From Actinomycetota bacterium (GTDB lineage Bacteria; Actinomycetota; Thermoleophilia; RBG-16-64-13), in contig JAMDEO010000163.1 in NCBI GenBank assembly GCA_023483915.1, forward strand, positions 1 to 46,385: a DNA stretch of 46,385 bases. Direction: 5' to 3'. Shown here in pieces: positions 35,983 to 44,768 of this stretch. The notes beneath the pieces are model-generated. The model made no database searches, was not told the DNA's origin, and saw nothing but the letters and a program-made list of their open reading frames with translations. Position 1 is the first letter of the stretch; each line of letters begins with the position of its first letter. The translations under genes were made by a program, and so were the position numbers.

Positions 35983-37697
35983 CACTGCGGAGTGGGGTCG
36001 GGAAGTGGCACAGGCTGCGTTTCTACCCCGTTCCAACTCAGCACCGTCAACCTGATGTTGCAGTCCCCGGGGTGAGTTGTGGAATACTCGTCAACAGTCC
36101 AGGTGTGGGTCTGACCGTCCGGTATATCGATGGTCTCCGACCGTTCATAGGGTACATCGATATGCCAGTAGTAGGCGTCTACGGTGATGGGACCCTTCAA
36201 TTCAGCGGTATCTCCGCCGTGCCACATCTCGAGCTTGTTCCCTTCCACGCGATCGATGTTGTTGCTGCTCACGATGTAGTTCTCAATGGCAAGCCGGTCT
36301 ATCTGCGTCGTCGGAGTGGTCGACGGAGGCACGGTGGACGCAGTTGTCGGGGGAGCGGTCGTGGGAGGCGCGGTCCCTGTCGTCGTTGGGATTTCGCCGG
36401 TTCCCCAGTTCATGCCCATGGAGCCGGTTGACCCTGTGGAGCCCGGGGTGGAGGAGTTCTCACCCATGCTGGGCGGTGGCCCATCACTCCCCCCATTGGT
36501 CCCCGGCGGTCGTCCGAAGGTCTCGCCGGTATTGATGTTGATCACGGTGAAGTTGTTTATGACCACCGTGGTCTGTTGGATGATGATCACCGTCTGAGGG
36601 TTGAAGGTGGGCCATCTCGGTCCGGTGTAGGTGGGAGGCCGGCGAGAGGCAATGGGCGGAGTGAGGGGGTTGCCGCACTCGCAGCGTTTGCGCGGGACCC
36701 CGTAGCGATCGACAAGGACGAGTTGCCCCGCCTGCAGCACGGACTGGCGCGGGGTGGGATGGCCGTTTCTATATCCGTAGTTGGTCACCCGGGTATCGCG
36801 GGTGAGAAGCAGCGGGGTAAGCTCGGCGAAATAGTCGCGCAACTGGCTGGGGGAAACGGTGGTCCCTCCGCTCCAGCGCAGGGTGGGGTCGCTGTTTAGG
36901 GCTTCGCAGAAGGCCCGGGCTTTGAGGGGGTTGCGCTCCAAGTAGGCCAGCTCTTGCTCCTTGTCGGCGATGAGCTTGCTTTTGGATCCGCCGTAGAGGG
37001 CCGGGGTATCTCCGGGATAGGAAGCAAGGACCACAGGCTGGGCGGCAACGGTGGGGGTGGTGGTCGACTGGGTCACCCCGGAGGAGGTCGAGCTCTGTGC
37101 ACCCGAGGTGGGGGTGGCCGTTATGGGGGGAAGAGTGACGGCCGGGTTGGGGATGCTAAGGCTGGTTGTGGGAGCGGCGGTCACGAACTCCTCCCCGGTG
37201 AAGGATCCGGGGCCGGCCGATCCCACCGGCTCAAGGAGGATATCCCCTTCCCTCTGAAAGAAAGCCAGTTCCTCGAGGGCGCTCGTAACCGAGCTGCCCG
37301 CCCCATACCAGATGCCGAAGTAGGCCCCGAGACCGGCGCCTATGAGCACAACGACGATGACCGGGATAAGCCACAAGAGCAGGCGGGAACGCCCGGCCGG
37401 GGCGGGAGCCGCGGCAGCTGCAACCGGCGGAGCCGGGGGCGGGTAGGCATAGGAAGGGGGAACCGAGGGCGGGACCGATGGGAGAACCGAAGGAGCCGCA
37501 GGGGAGAAGAGTCCCGGGAGGTGCCCGGCCGGATGCCACTCGGCCCGTTGTTCGCTTCTTATGAGATCGTCGGAGGCGACAAGACCGCTACGGGCAAGGG
37601 AGACCAGCTCTTCCCAGGAGACGGGGCCCACCTGTTCGCCCGGAGGTCCGCCCAGCTTTGAGTAGTACCAGCCGGAACCCAGAGGCCCGGTGTTCAT
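35982..37697 (-). CDS. GYF_2 (DUF4339)-TM-DUF6777-like protein, variant B
   Basis: Same first ~410 aa as variant A, then an unrelated Thr/Pro linker and C-terminal domain (NYIVSSNNIDRVEGNKLEMWHGGDTAELKGPITVDAYYWHIDVPYERSETIDIPDGQTHTWTVDEYSTTHPGDCNIRLTVLSWNG). Confidence 0.85.
   Translation of the reverse strand: MNTGPLGSGWYYSKLGGPPGEQVGPVSWEELVSLARSGLVASDDLIRSEQRAEWHPAGHLPGLFSPAAPSVLPSVPPSVPPSYAYPPPAPPVAAAAAPAPAGRSRLLLWLIPVIVVVLIGAGLGAYFGIWYGAGSSVTSALEELAFFQREGDILLEPVGSAGPGSFTGEEFVTAAPTTSLSIPNPAVTLPPITATPTSGAQSSTSSGVTQSTTTPTVAAQPVVLASYPGDTPALYGGSKSKLIADKEQELAYLERNPLKARAFCEALNSDPTLRWSGGTTVSPSQLRDYFAELTPLLLTRDTRVTNYGYRNGHPTPRQSVLQAGQLVLVDRYGVPRKRCECGNPLTPPIASRRPPTYTGPRWPTFNPQTVIIIQQTTVVINNFTVININTGETFGRPPGTNGGSDGPPPSMGENSSTPGSTGSTGSMGMNWGTGEIPTTTGTAPPTTAPPTTASTVPPSTTPTTQIDRLAIENYIVSSNNIDRVEGNKLEMWHGGDTAELKGPITVDAYYWHIDVPYERSETIDIPDGQTHTWTVDEYSTTHPGDCNIRLTVLSWNGVETQPVPLPDPTPQ
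36471..37680 (-). repeat. Copy 2 of 1,210-bp direct repeat (intragenic)
   Basis: See copy 1. Confidence 0.95.
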
Positions 37698-37750
37698 GAC
37701 TCCCCCAACTCCTTCGGAGTAGTGCGGTCATTGCCTGTGCGCTCAAACCT

Positions 37751-37778
37751 AGTATAAGACCGAAAATCGCACGGTCAA
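37751..37778 (-). promoter_or_regulatory. Sigma70-like promoter for the two GYF_2/DUF6777-like genes
   Basis: Minus strand TTGACC-N16-TATACT about 50 nt upstream of the ATG, with AAGGAG near the start codon. Confidence 0.6.
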
Positions 37779-37925
37779 CACGCAGTTGGCGGGACGCAAG
37801 CCGGACCTGCAGAAGATGATGTTCACGGGAGACCGGGACACAGCCGAACCCTGCGACGCTGGAGCGCGGGTCACATGATGAACGGCGCCGCAGGTCATTT
37901 CGGCTTGGACATCGCGGAACCGCCG

Positions 37926-38699
37926 TCAGACCAGGTGAGTTTCCTCGGCGATTGTCTTCACTCGCGCGGCCAACTCGGGCGCAGAATCGTACACAGCTGC
38001 GCTCTCCATGTCGGCCTCCACGACGCGATCGTCACGGGGCAGCCAACCGGCCAAGTCCAGCCCATGGAGATGCGAACGGATGAAAGCCAGATCCTCTTCG
38101 CTGCGGACCTTGTTGGCGACGCCCCAGACGGCTTTGATCCCGAGATCCCGAGCCAGTCGGGCGATGTCCAAGCCCACCGTGATGCTGCGCTGCCCCGGCT
38201 CCACCACTACGAACATCACATCAACCGAGGCCGCCGTGCCGCGTCCTAAGTGCTCGAGGCCGGCCACCATGTCAAGCAGAACTGTTTCCCGCTCGCGGAG
38301 CAACAAGTGAGTGACGAGCGCCTTGACCAGGCTGTTCTCGGGACACACGCACCCCGCGCCCGCGCCTTTGACGGTGCCCATCATCAGCAGATGCAGGCCT
38401 CGATGTGCAACCGAGAACCTACTGGGAATATCATCGACCCGGGGATTGAGGCGGAAATATGCGCCGGATTCGCCCGGACGCGCCCCCGTCCGTTCCTCGA
38501 TGAGGTCTCTCATTTCAACGATCGGGACCAGTTGCGCCATAAGTTCCTCTGGGAAACCCAGAACCTGGCCCAAAGTGGGGTTGGGATCGGCGTCTATCGC
38601 GTACACTTTCTGTCCCGCGGCCGCTAAAACATAGGCCAACACACCGCTGAAGGTCGTCTTTCCGACTCCACCCTTCCCTGCTACCGCGATCTTAGCCAT
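37926..38699 (-). CDS. cooC: CODH nickel-insertion/accessory ATPase CooC
   Basis: MAKIAVAGKGGVGKTTFSGVLAYVLAAAGQKVYAIDADPNPTLGQVLGF; GAGCVCPENSLVKALVTHLLLRERETVLLDMVAGLEHLGRGTAASVDVMFVVVEPGQRSI. Confidence 0.93.
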   Translation of the reverse strand: MAKIAVAGKGGVGKTTFSGVLAYVLAAAGQKVYAIDADPNPTLGQVLGFPEELMAQLVPIVEMRDLIEERTGARPGESGAYFRLNPRVDDIPSRFSVAHRGLHLLMMGTVKGAGAGCVCPENSLVKALVTHLLLRERETVLLDMVAGLEHLGRGTAASVDVMFVVVEPGQRSITVGLDIARLARDLGIKAVWGVANKVRSEEDLAFIRSHLHGLDLAGWLPRDDRVVEADMESAAVYDSAPELAARVKTIAEETHLV

Positions 38700-38934
38700 C
38701 TGATTCTTCACTCTCTCCCTTGAGGGCCTTCCATCGCTCCTCCCCCAGACACTCCCGCGCCTTCACGCACCACTCGATGCAGGAAGGCATCTTCTCTTTG
38801 TAGACTACCTCCCCGCAGCCACACTTCGCCCGGGTCTCGTCTGAGAACATCTCGACTTCGCTCCCGCACTTGGGGCACCTGTGCAGCGATATGCGAAGGG
38901 ATCTACCATCTTGTCCGGGGCATCGAGCCGACAT
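38692..38934 (-). CDS. Small Cys-rich (zinc-ribbon-like) protein upstream of and overlapping cooC
   Basis: MSARCPGQDGRSLRISLHRCPKCGSEVEMFSDETRAKCGCGEVVYKEKMPSCIEWCVKARECLGEERWKALKGESEESDG; stop overlaps the cooC start by 8 nt. Confidence 0.7.
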   Translation of the reverse strand: MSARCPGQDGRSLRISLHRCPKCGSEVEMFSDETRAKCGCGEVVYKEKMPSCIEWCVKARECLGEERWKALKGESEESDG

Positions 38935-39031
38935 ACCAAACCTCCTCCTTTGATCACAGTCCCGTGCAAGCCAATCGTTTTGCTTGTCACAGTCTCGAAA
39001 TCCCTGGTATTTTGGCGGTAGCCGCGCGTAT

Positions 39032-39048
39032 CTGGTATACCCTACCAG
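39032..39048. promoter_or_regulatory. Palindrome in the divergent cooC / CODH-ACS intergenic region
   Basis: CTGGTA-TACCC-TACCAG; another CTGGTAT at about 39004. Confidence 0.4.
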
Positions 39049-39108
39049 GTACTGGCGGCAAACTACCTTGTAGCCGACCCAGTTTCCGTCTACGAAAGGC
39101 GTGCGCAA

Positions 39109-39441
39109 ATGAGAGATGTTGTCATCGATGTACCGGCCATGTACGCGGATCACCACGTATTGAAGGTCCGTGAAGTGCTCTCCGGCATCGAGGGGGTAAG
39201 CGATGTCCAGGCGAGCGCTGCCCGCCGTAAGGTGGCAGTTCACTTCGATGCGAACAAGACCTCTGTCGAGAGTATCGGCGATGTTCTGGCCACGGCCGGT
39301 TACGCACCCGGTCAGGCTGCAACGATCTCGGACCACCCCAAAAGACACGAGGACGGGTCTCCTTGGTATTCGGTTCTTGATCGCAAGACAACCACTGAAC
39401 GTAAAGACCGAGAGATGGCGGGCGACTTCCGCCGCTATTAA
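39109..39441 (+). CDS. HMA-domain-like protein lacking the CxxC motif
   Basis: VVIDVPAMYADHHVLKVREVLSGIEGVSDVQASAARRKVAVHFDANKTSVESIGDVLATAGYAPG follows the HMA pattern, with MYADHH where MxCxxC is expected. Confidence 0.75.
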   Translation: MRDVVIDVPAMYADHHVLKVREVLSGIEGVSDVQASAARRKVAVHFDANKTSVESIGDVLATAGYAPGQAATISDHPKRHEDGSPWYSVLDRKTTTERKDREMAGDFRRY

Positions 39442-39471
39442 GACAGCAACGGCTCTGAAGGGGAAAGACAG

Positions 39472-41460
39472 ATGCCCGAACGAATGACTGCGGACTCCGC
39501 CGCGTGCGAGGTGCTCGATTACTGCGAAGGGACCATCGAGACGGCCTTTGACCGCGCCGTGAGCGTTAAGCCCTGTGCCATCGGAGGCAGGGGGATATGC
39601 TGCAGGGTGTGCGCCATGGGCCCCTGCCGTATTACAGGCACGACGACGCGTGGTGTATGCGGGGCCACCGCTGCAACTATCGCGGCGCGTAATTTTGCCC
39701 GCTCTGTGGCCGGAGGGGCAGCTGCCCATTCGGATCACGGACGAGGCATGGCGCAGACTCTGGTTGCTGTTGCGAAAGGTGAGGCCCAGGGGTACCGCAT
39801 CCGTGATGAGGTCAAACTGCGCTCGGTGGCAGGCTATCTCGGCATCAAGACCGATGGTCGGTCGGTCAATGATATAGCCCTTGACGTCGCTGAGACTGCC
39901 CTGGCTGAGTTCGGTAAGTCAAGCGGTGAGATCGCCTATCTCACCAGGGCCACGCCGATCCGCCAGGAGATATGGCACAAGGAGAAGGTCGCTCCCCGGT
40001 CCGTCGACCGTGAGATCGTGGAACTGATGCACCGGACCTCGATGGGCGTGGACCAGGATGCCGAGCACATCCTCGATCAGGCGCTCTGCGCGGCGCTGGC
40101 GGACGGCTGGGGGGGGTCCATGCTTGCCACCGACATCAGCGACATCTTGTTCGGCACGCCCACCCCTCTTCAGGCCCAGGTGAACCTTGGCGTGCTCAAG
40201 GACGATGAGGTCAATATCGTGCTTCATGGGCATGAACCGACTCTGTCGGAGATGATCGTCGCCGCTTCATCGGACCCCGAACTTCTGGATTATGCAAAAA
40301 GCAAGGGAGCGAACGGGATCAACCTCGCCGGGATATGCTGCACGGCCAATGAAGTGCTGATGCGCCACGGCATTTCTCCAGCGGGCAACTTCCTGTCGCA
40401 GGAGCTGGCGGTTGCGACCGGCGCTGTGGAAGCGATGGTCGTGGACGTGCAGTGCATCATGCAGGCGTTGGCCGACGTAGCGTCCCGCTTCCATACCAAA
40501 CTCATCACCACCTCGCCGAAGGCCAAGATCGAGGGTGCGGAGCACATCGAATTCGACGAGCACCACGCCTATGACAGCGCCAAGAACATCGTGCGGACGG
40601 CGATCGACAACTATCCTAACCGCGGAGCCACTACCAAGATCCCACAGACCGACGAGGCCTTGGTTGCCGGGTTCTCCCACGAATACATCCGCTACATGCA
40701 GGGAGGGCTCTATAGAGGGTCCTTCCGTCCCCTGAACGACGCGATTGCTCAGGGCCGCATCCGCGGGTTGGCGGCCGTAGTGGGCTGCAACAATGCCCGG
40801 GTCGCCCAAGACGCGCCAACCGTGAAGATCATCCGCGAGCTCATTCGCAACGACGTGCTCGTGGCGGTCACCGGGTGCGCTGCTACCGGCGCCGCCAAGT
40901 ACGGTTTCCTTCGTCCTGAGTTCATGGCGGAAGCGGGGGCCGGACTTCGCGAGGTCTGCGAGGCCATCGGCATCCCGCCCGTGCTGCATGTCGGCTCCTG
41001 TGTGGACAACTCACGCATTCTCACCATCCTTACGGAGTGCTCTACAGAGGGCGGCCTCGGTGATGACGTCCCCGCACTGCCGGCGGTTGGCATCTGCCCC
41101 GAGTACATGTCGGAGAAGGCTCTGGCCATCGGTGCCTACTGTGCCGCATCGGGAGCCTATGTGTTGTTCGGTCTGCCGAGTCCTGTGGGCGGCAGCGCGG
41201 AAGTCGTGAACATCATGCTCGATGGCTGGATGAAGCGCTTTGGCGGCGGAATCGAGCTCGCGCCGGACAGCGATGAGCTGATCATGAAAGCGTTGGAACA
41301 TATTGACGAAAAGCGCAGAGAGTTGAACCTCACTGAATACGATCCGAAGCGTTACGGCACAAGCGGTGATCGCACGCTGGAAGAGCTGTTCGAGGACGTG
41401 GACGAGGCAGCCCTCGGTTTGTATTCGGTAAACCACGAGCCCGTGAAGTCGGAGGTCTAG
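39472..41460 (+). CDS. cooS: Anaerobic carbon monoxide dehydrogenase catalytic subunit
   Basis: GRGICCRVCAMGPCRITGTTTRGVCGATAATIAARNFARSVAGGAAAHSDHGR; GINLAGICCTANEVLMRHGISPAGNFLSQELAVATGAVEAMVVDVQCIMQAL; HVGSCVDNSRILTILTE; VLFGLPSPVGGSAEV. Confidence 0.97.
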   Translation: MPERMTADSAACEVLDYCEGTIETAFDRAVSVKPCAIGGRGICCRVCAMGPCRITGTTTRGVCGATAATIAARNFARSVAGGAAAHSDHGRGMAQTLVAVAKGEAQGYRIRDEVKLRSVAGYLGIKTDGRSVNDIALDVAETALAEFGKSSGEIAYLTRATPIRQEIWHKEKVAPRSVDREIVELMHRTSMGVDQDAEHILDQALCAALADGWGGSMLATDISDILFGTPTPLQAQVNLGVLKDDEVNIVLHGHEPTLSEMIVAASSDPELLDYAKSKGANGINLAGICCTANEVLMRHGISPAGNFLSQELAVATGAVEAMVVDVQCIMQALADVASRFHTKLITTSPKAKIEGAEHIEFDEHHAYDSAKNIVRTAIDNYPNRGATTKIPQTDEALVAGFSHEYIRYMQGGLYRGSFRPLNDAIAQGRIRGLAAVVGCNNARVAQDAPTVKIIRELIRNDVLVAVTGCAATGAAKYGFLRPEFMAEAGAGLREVCEAIGIPPVLHVGSCVDNSRILTILTECSTEGGLGDDVPALPAVGICPEYMSEKALAIGAYCAASGAYVLFGLPSPVGGSAEVVNIMLDGWMKRFGGGIELAPDSDELIMKALEHIDEKRRELNLTEYDPKRYGTSGDRTLEELFEDVDEAALGLYSVNHEPVKSEV

Positions 41461-41463
41461 GAG

Positions 41464-43752
41464 ATGTCACGCTATATAGCCCGGGCTGCCATCCGCGGAG
41501 CCAACATGATCGTGGGCGAAGCCGAGCAGATGGTGACCTCCGCCGTCGAGGATCTCGGCGCAGACACCCCCGTAGCCTTCACGAATACCGCCTACTACCT
41601 CCCTGTCATCTTGGGCTTCACCGGCAAGGAGGTCACGACTTTGGGCCAGCTGCCCGAGGTCGTCGATCACGCAAAAAAGCTGCTGGTTGATGCACCCGCC
41701 AAAAGCCTCTGGTTGCCCTACCTCGGCGAGACATTGGACGCAGGCGCTGCCACCCTCCTTGCCTTTGAGGCCATGGAGGGTGTGCGTTTCGCACGAGGCC
41801 AGCAACCGGAACCCATCCAGGGCCTCAACCTCACGGGCACCAGCTTCACAAGCCCGGACAGCAACGGCGGCGCACGCGGAGATGGCGGCGGCTTCGCCAA
41901 CGGCCCCATCGACGACATCCAGCTCCGAGCCTGGGGCATTCAGTTGGTCGACGGCCGCATGCCCGGGTTCGCGGCCATAGTCGGCGCAGCCCGTAGCAAT
42001 GAGGCCGCGGTTTCGATCGTACGGGAGCTGCAGAAGCGCAACATCCTGGTTTTCCTCTCGGGCAACGTGAACGGCCGCAGCATCATCCATCAGCTGATGG
42101 AAGAAGGCGTGGAAATGGGCTACGACACCTATATCGTGCCCTTTGGAACGGACACCATTTCCGCCATCTACGCCCTGGGCTTCGCCACCCGGTCCGCCCT
42201 CACCTTTGGGGGAATGACGGGCGGGGCAGTTCGCGACATCCTGCTCTATAACAAGTACCGCGTATTTGCCTTCGTTCTCGCCTTGGGCGAGGTAGACGAC
42301 CTCAAGTATGCGGCCGCGGCCGGTGCGATCAACTATGGTTTTCCAGTGATCGCGGACACTCTCATTCCCCAGATCCTGCCTACCGGTGTCACCACCTACG
42401 AACACGTCGTGAGCATGCCTTTCGACGACATCGAGGGGGCTACCGACGCAGAGAAAGCCCGCCGCATGATCCAGCGCTGCATGGAGGTGCGAGGGGTCAA
42501 GGTCAAGATCACCGATGTGCCGATCCCGGTGCCGTACGGTAGCGCATTCGAGGGCGAGCGTGTACGCAAGGCCGACCTGCGCGTCGAGTTCGGCGGTTCC
42601 AAAGCCCACGCCTTCGAATACCTCCGCATGGTCGATACTGACCAGGTGGAGGACGGGCGCATCACGGTCGTTGGGCCCGACTTCGCGGACCTTCCTGAAG
42701 GCGGGGCCATGAACCTGGGTATCGTGATCGAGGTGGCCGGGCGCAAGATGCAGGAGGACTTCGAACCGGTCCTCGAGCGCCAAGTCCACTACTTCGTGAA
42801 TGGAGCTTCGGGCATCCAACACGTCGGCCAGCGGGATATCACCTGGGTCCGCTTCAGCAAGGGAGCCGTGGATAAGGGCTTCAGCATCAAGAATATCGGC
42901 GACATCCTCTACGCGCGCTATCACGGGGAGTTCGGCGCCATCGTGGACAAAGTGCAGGTGACCCTCTACACCGACCCGGCAGAATTCGAGAAGTGGCTGG
43001 GCAGAGCACGAGACGCCTACCAGCAGAGAAATGTCCGTTTGGCCGATATGGTCGATGAATCCGTCGAAGAGTTCTACAGCTGCACGCTCTGCCAGAGCTT
43101 CGCTCCCAACCACGTGTGCGTGGTTTCGCCGGAACGCTTGGGACTCTGCGGTGCCTACAACTGGTTGGACTGCAAAGCGTCATACCAGATCAATCCCACA
43201 GGCCCCAACCAGCCGATACCCAAAGGAATACCCCTGGACAAGGACCTTGGCATATGGCAGGGATCGAATGCGTTTGCGTACCAGAACACGCATCAGACCG
43301 TGGAGCGGGTCTCTCTCTACTCGATAATGCAGGATCCCATGACGGCTTGCGGCTGCTTCGAGTGCATCGCGATCATCATCCCGGAAGCTAATGGGGTCAT
43401 GGTCGTTTCGCGCGAGGATCCAAGCATGACGCCGGCGGGAATGACCTTCTCGACGTTGGCAGGAGTCTGCGGCGGGGGAATTCAGACCCCAGGCATGATG
43501 GGTATGGGCAAGTACTACCTACTCAGCAAGAAGTTCATCTCTGCTGAGGGAGGCCTGAAGCGGGTTGTTTGGATGTCAAGCTTCCTCAAAGACACGATGG
43601 CCGAAGATCTGAAGGCCGTCTGCGAGCGGGAGGGCGACCCCGAGCTTCTGGATAAGATCGCCGACGAGCGTTACGTGACGACGGTCGACGAGCTCCTGCC
43701 CTTCCTGGAAGAGCATGGACATCCTGCGCTAGCCATGGAATCCATCCTATAG
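41464..43752 (+). CDS. acsB: Acetyl-CoA synthase (CODH/ACS beta subunit, bacterial full-length type)
   Basis: 762 aa; A-cluster motifs SCTLCQSFAPNHVCVVSPERLGLCGAYNWLDCKA and TACGCFECI. Confidence 0.97.
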   Translation: MSRYIARAAIRGANMIVGEAEQMVTSAVEDLGADTPVAFTNTAYYLPVILGFTGKEVTTLGQLPEVVDHAKKLLVDAPAKSLWLPYLGETLDAGAATLLAFEAMEGVRFARGQQPEPIQGLNLTGTSFTSPDSNGGARGDGGGFANGPIDDIQLRAWGIQLVDGRMPGFAAIVGAARSNEAAVSIVRELQKRNILVFLSGNVNGRSIIHQLMEEGVEMGYDTYIVPFGTDTISAIYALGFATRSALTFGGMTGGAVRDILLYNKYRVFAFVLALGEVDDLKYAAAAGAINYGFPVIADTLIPQILPTGVTTYEHVVSMPFDDIEGATDAEKARRMIQRCMEVRGVKVKITDVPIPVPYGSAFEGERVRKADLRVEFGGSKAHAFEYLRMVDTDQVEDGRITVVGPDFADLPEGGAMNLGIVIEVAGRKMQEDFEPVLERQVHYFVNGASGIQHVGQRDITWVRFSKGAVDKGFSIKNIGDILYARYHGEFGAIVDKVQVTLYTDPAEFEKWLGRARDAYQQRNVRLADMVDESVEEFYSCTLCQSFAPNHVCVVSPERLGLCGAYNWLDCKASYQINPTGPNQPIPKGIPLDKDLGIWQGSNAFAYQNTHQTVERVSLYSIMQDPMTACGCFECIAIIIPEANGVMVVSREDPSMTPAGMTFSTLAGVCGGGIQTPGMMGMGKYYLLSKKFISAEGGLKRVVWMSSFLKDTMAEDLKAVCEREGDPELLDKIADERYVTTVDELLPFLEEHGHPALAMESIL

Positions 43753-43792
43753 CCCTTCGCCCTGTCCCGGCTGACACGAAAGGAGATCCCGG

Positions 43793-44764
43793 ATGCCCGT
43801 AGCATTACCTGAAGTCAAAGAGACCTGGAGTGGCAAGATCGTCGAGGTCACTCTCGGCGCGGGGCCAGATAAGGGCGGCACCCGAGGCCGAACTGTCACT
43901 GTTGGTGGGGAGACGGCTCTGCCTTTCCTCCACTTCGAGGGCCAGATCCCCAACCGCCCGGTCATCGCTGCTGAGGTAAGCGATCGTGCTCCTGAAGATT
44001 GGTCGAGCCTTCTCACGGAGGCCTGGGGCGGAGTGCTCGAAGACCCCGCCAGTTGGGCGGCCCGCGCCGAGGAGCTGGGGGCGGAGGTAATTGCGCTTTC
44101 TCTCGACAGCGCCCATCCCGAGCGAGGTGATACCGGAGCCAAGGAGGCTCGCGCAACCGTACGTAAGGTACTCGAGGCGACTTCGCTGCCCCTCATCATC
44201 TATGGCCCCGGCCAAATAGACAAGGACAACGAGGTGCTGGTGGCGGCAGCCGAGGAAGCCAAGGGCGAGCGGGTGGCTTTGGGCAACTGCGAAGAGAAGA
44301 ACTACCGCACCATCGTTGCAGCGGCTCTGGCGAATGACCAGGCGGTGATTGCCAAGACCCCAATCGATGTTAACTTGGCCAAGCAGTTGAACGTTCTCAT
44401 CGGGGATATGGGCCTAGCCCGGGACCGTATCATCATGGATCCCACGACCGGAGCTTTGGGCTATGGGATCGAGTACACATACTCCGTCATGGAACGTGTG
44501 CGCCTTGCGGCCTTGACCGGCGACGCCGCGCTGCAGGAGCCGCTGCTGGTCACGGCCGGCTACGAGGCTTGGAGGGCCAAAGAGGCCCGCACCTCAGAAG
44601 GGGTGCCGGCGCAGTGGGGGGATTGGAATCAGCGTGGTCTCCTCTGGGAGGCAAACACCAGCGTGACGCTTCTCGGGACCGGCGCCGACATTCTTGTTCT
44701 CCGGCACCCGGAGACCATTTCCCTGGTGAAATACGCCGTAGACGAGTTGATGAAGGGGGTATAG
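43793..44764 (+). CDS. acsD: Corrinoid iron-sulfur protein small (delta) subunit
   Basis: EDPASWAARAEELGAEVIALSLDSAHPE; PLIIYGPGQIDKDNEVLVAAAEEAKGERVALGNCEEKNYRTI; IMDPTTGALGYGIEYTYSVMERVRLAAL. Confidence 0.95.
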   Translation: MPVALPEVKETWSGKIVEVTLGAGPDKGGTRGRTVTVGGETALPFLHFEGQIPNRPVIAAEVSDRAPEDWSSLLTEAWGGVLEDPASWAARAEELGAEVIALSLDSAHPERGDTGAKEARATVRKVLEATSLPLIIYGPGQIDKDNEVLVAAAEEAKGERVALGNCEEKNYRTIVAAALANDQAVIAKTPIDVNLAKQLNVLIGDMGLARDRIIMDPTTGALGYGIEYTYSVMERVRLAALTGDAALQEPLLVTAGYEAWRAKEARTSEGVPAQWGDWNQRGLLWEANTSVTLLGTGADILVLRHPETISLVKYAVDELMKGV

Positions 44765-44768
44765 CCGT

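Noticed and set aside
41467-43113. 548-aa minus-strand ORF
   Set aside because: Antisense to acsB in a GC-rich genome; His/Asp/Val-rich shadow translation with no motif.
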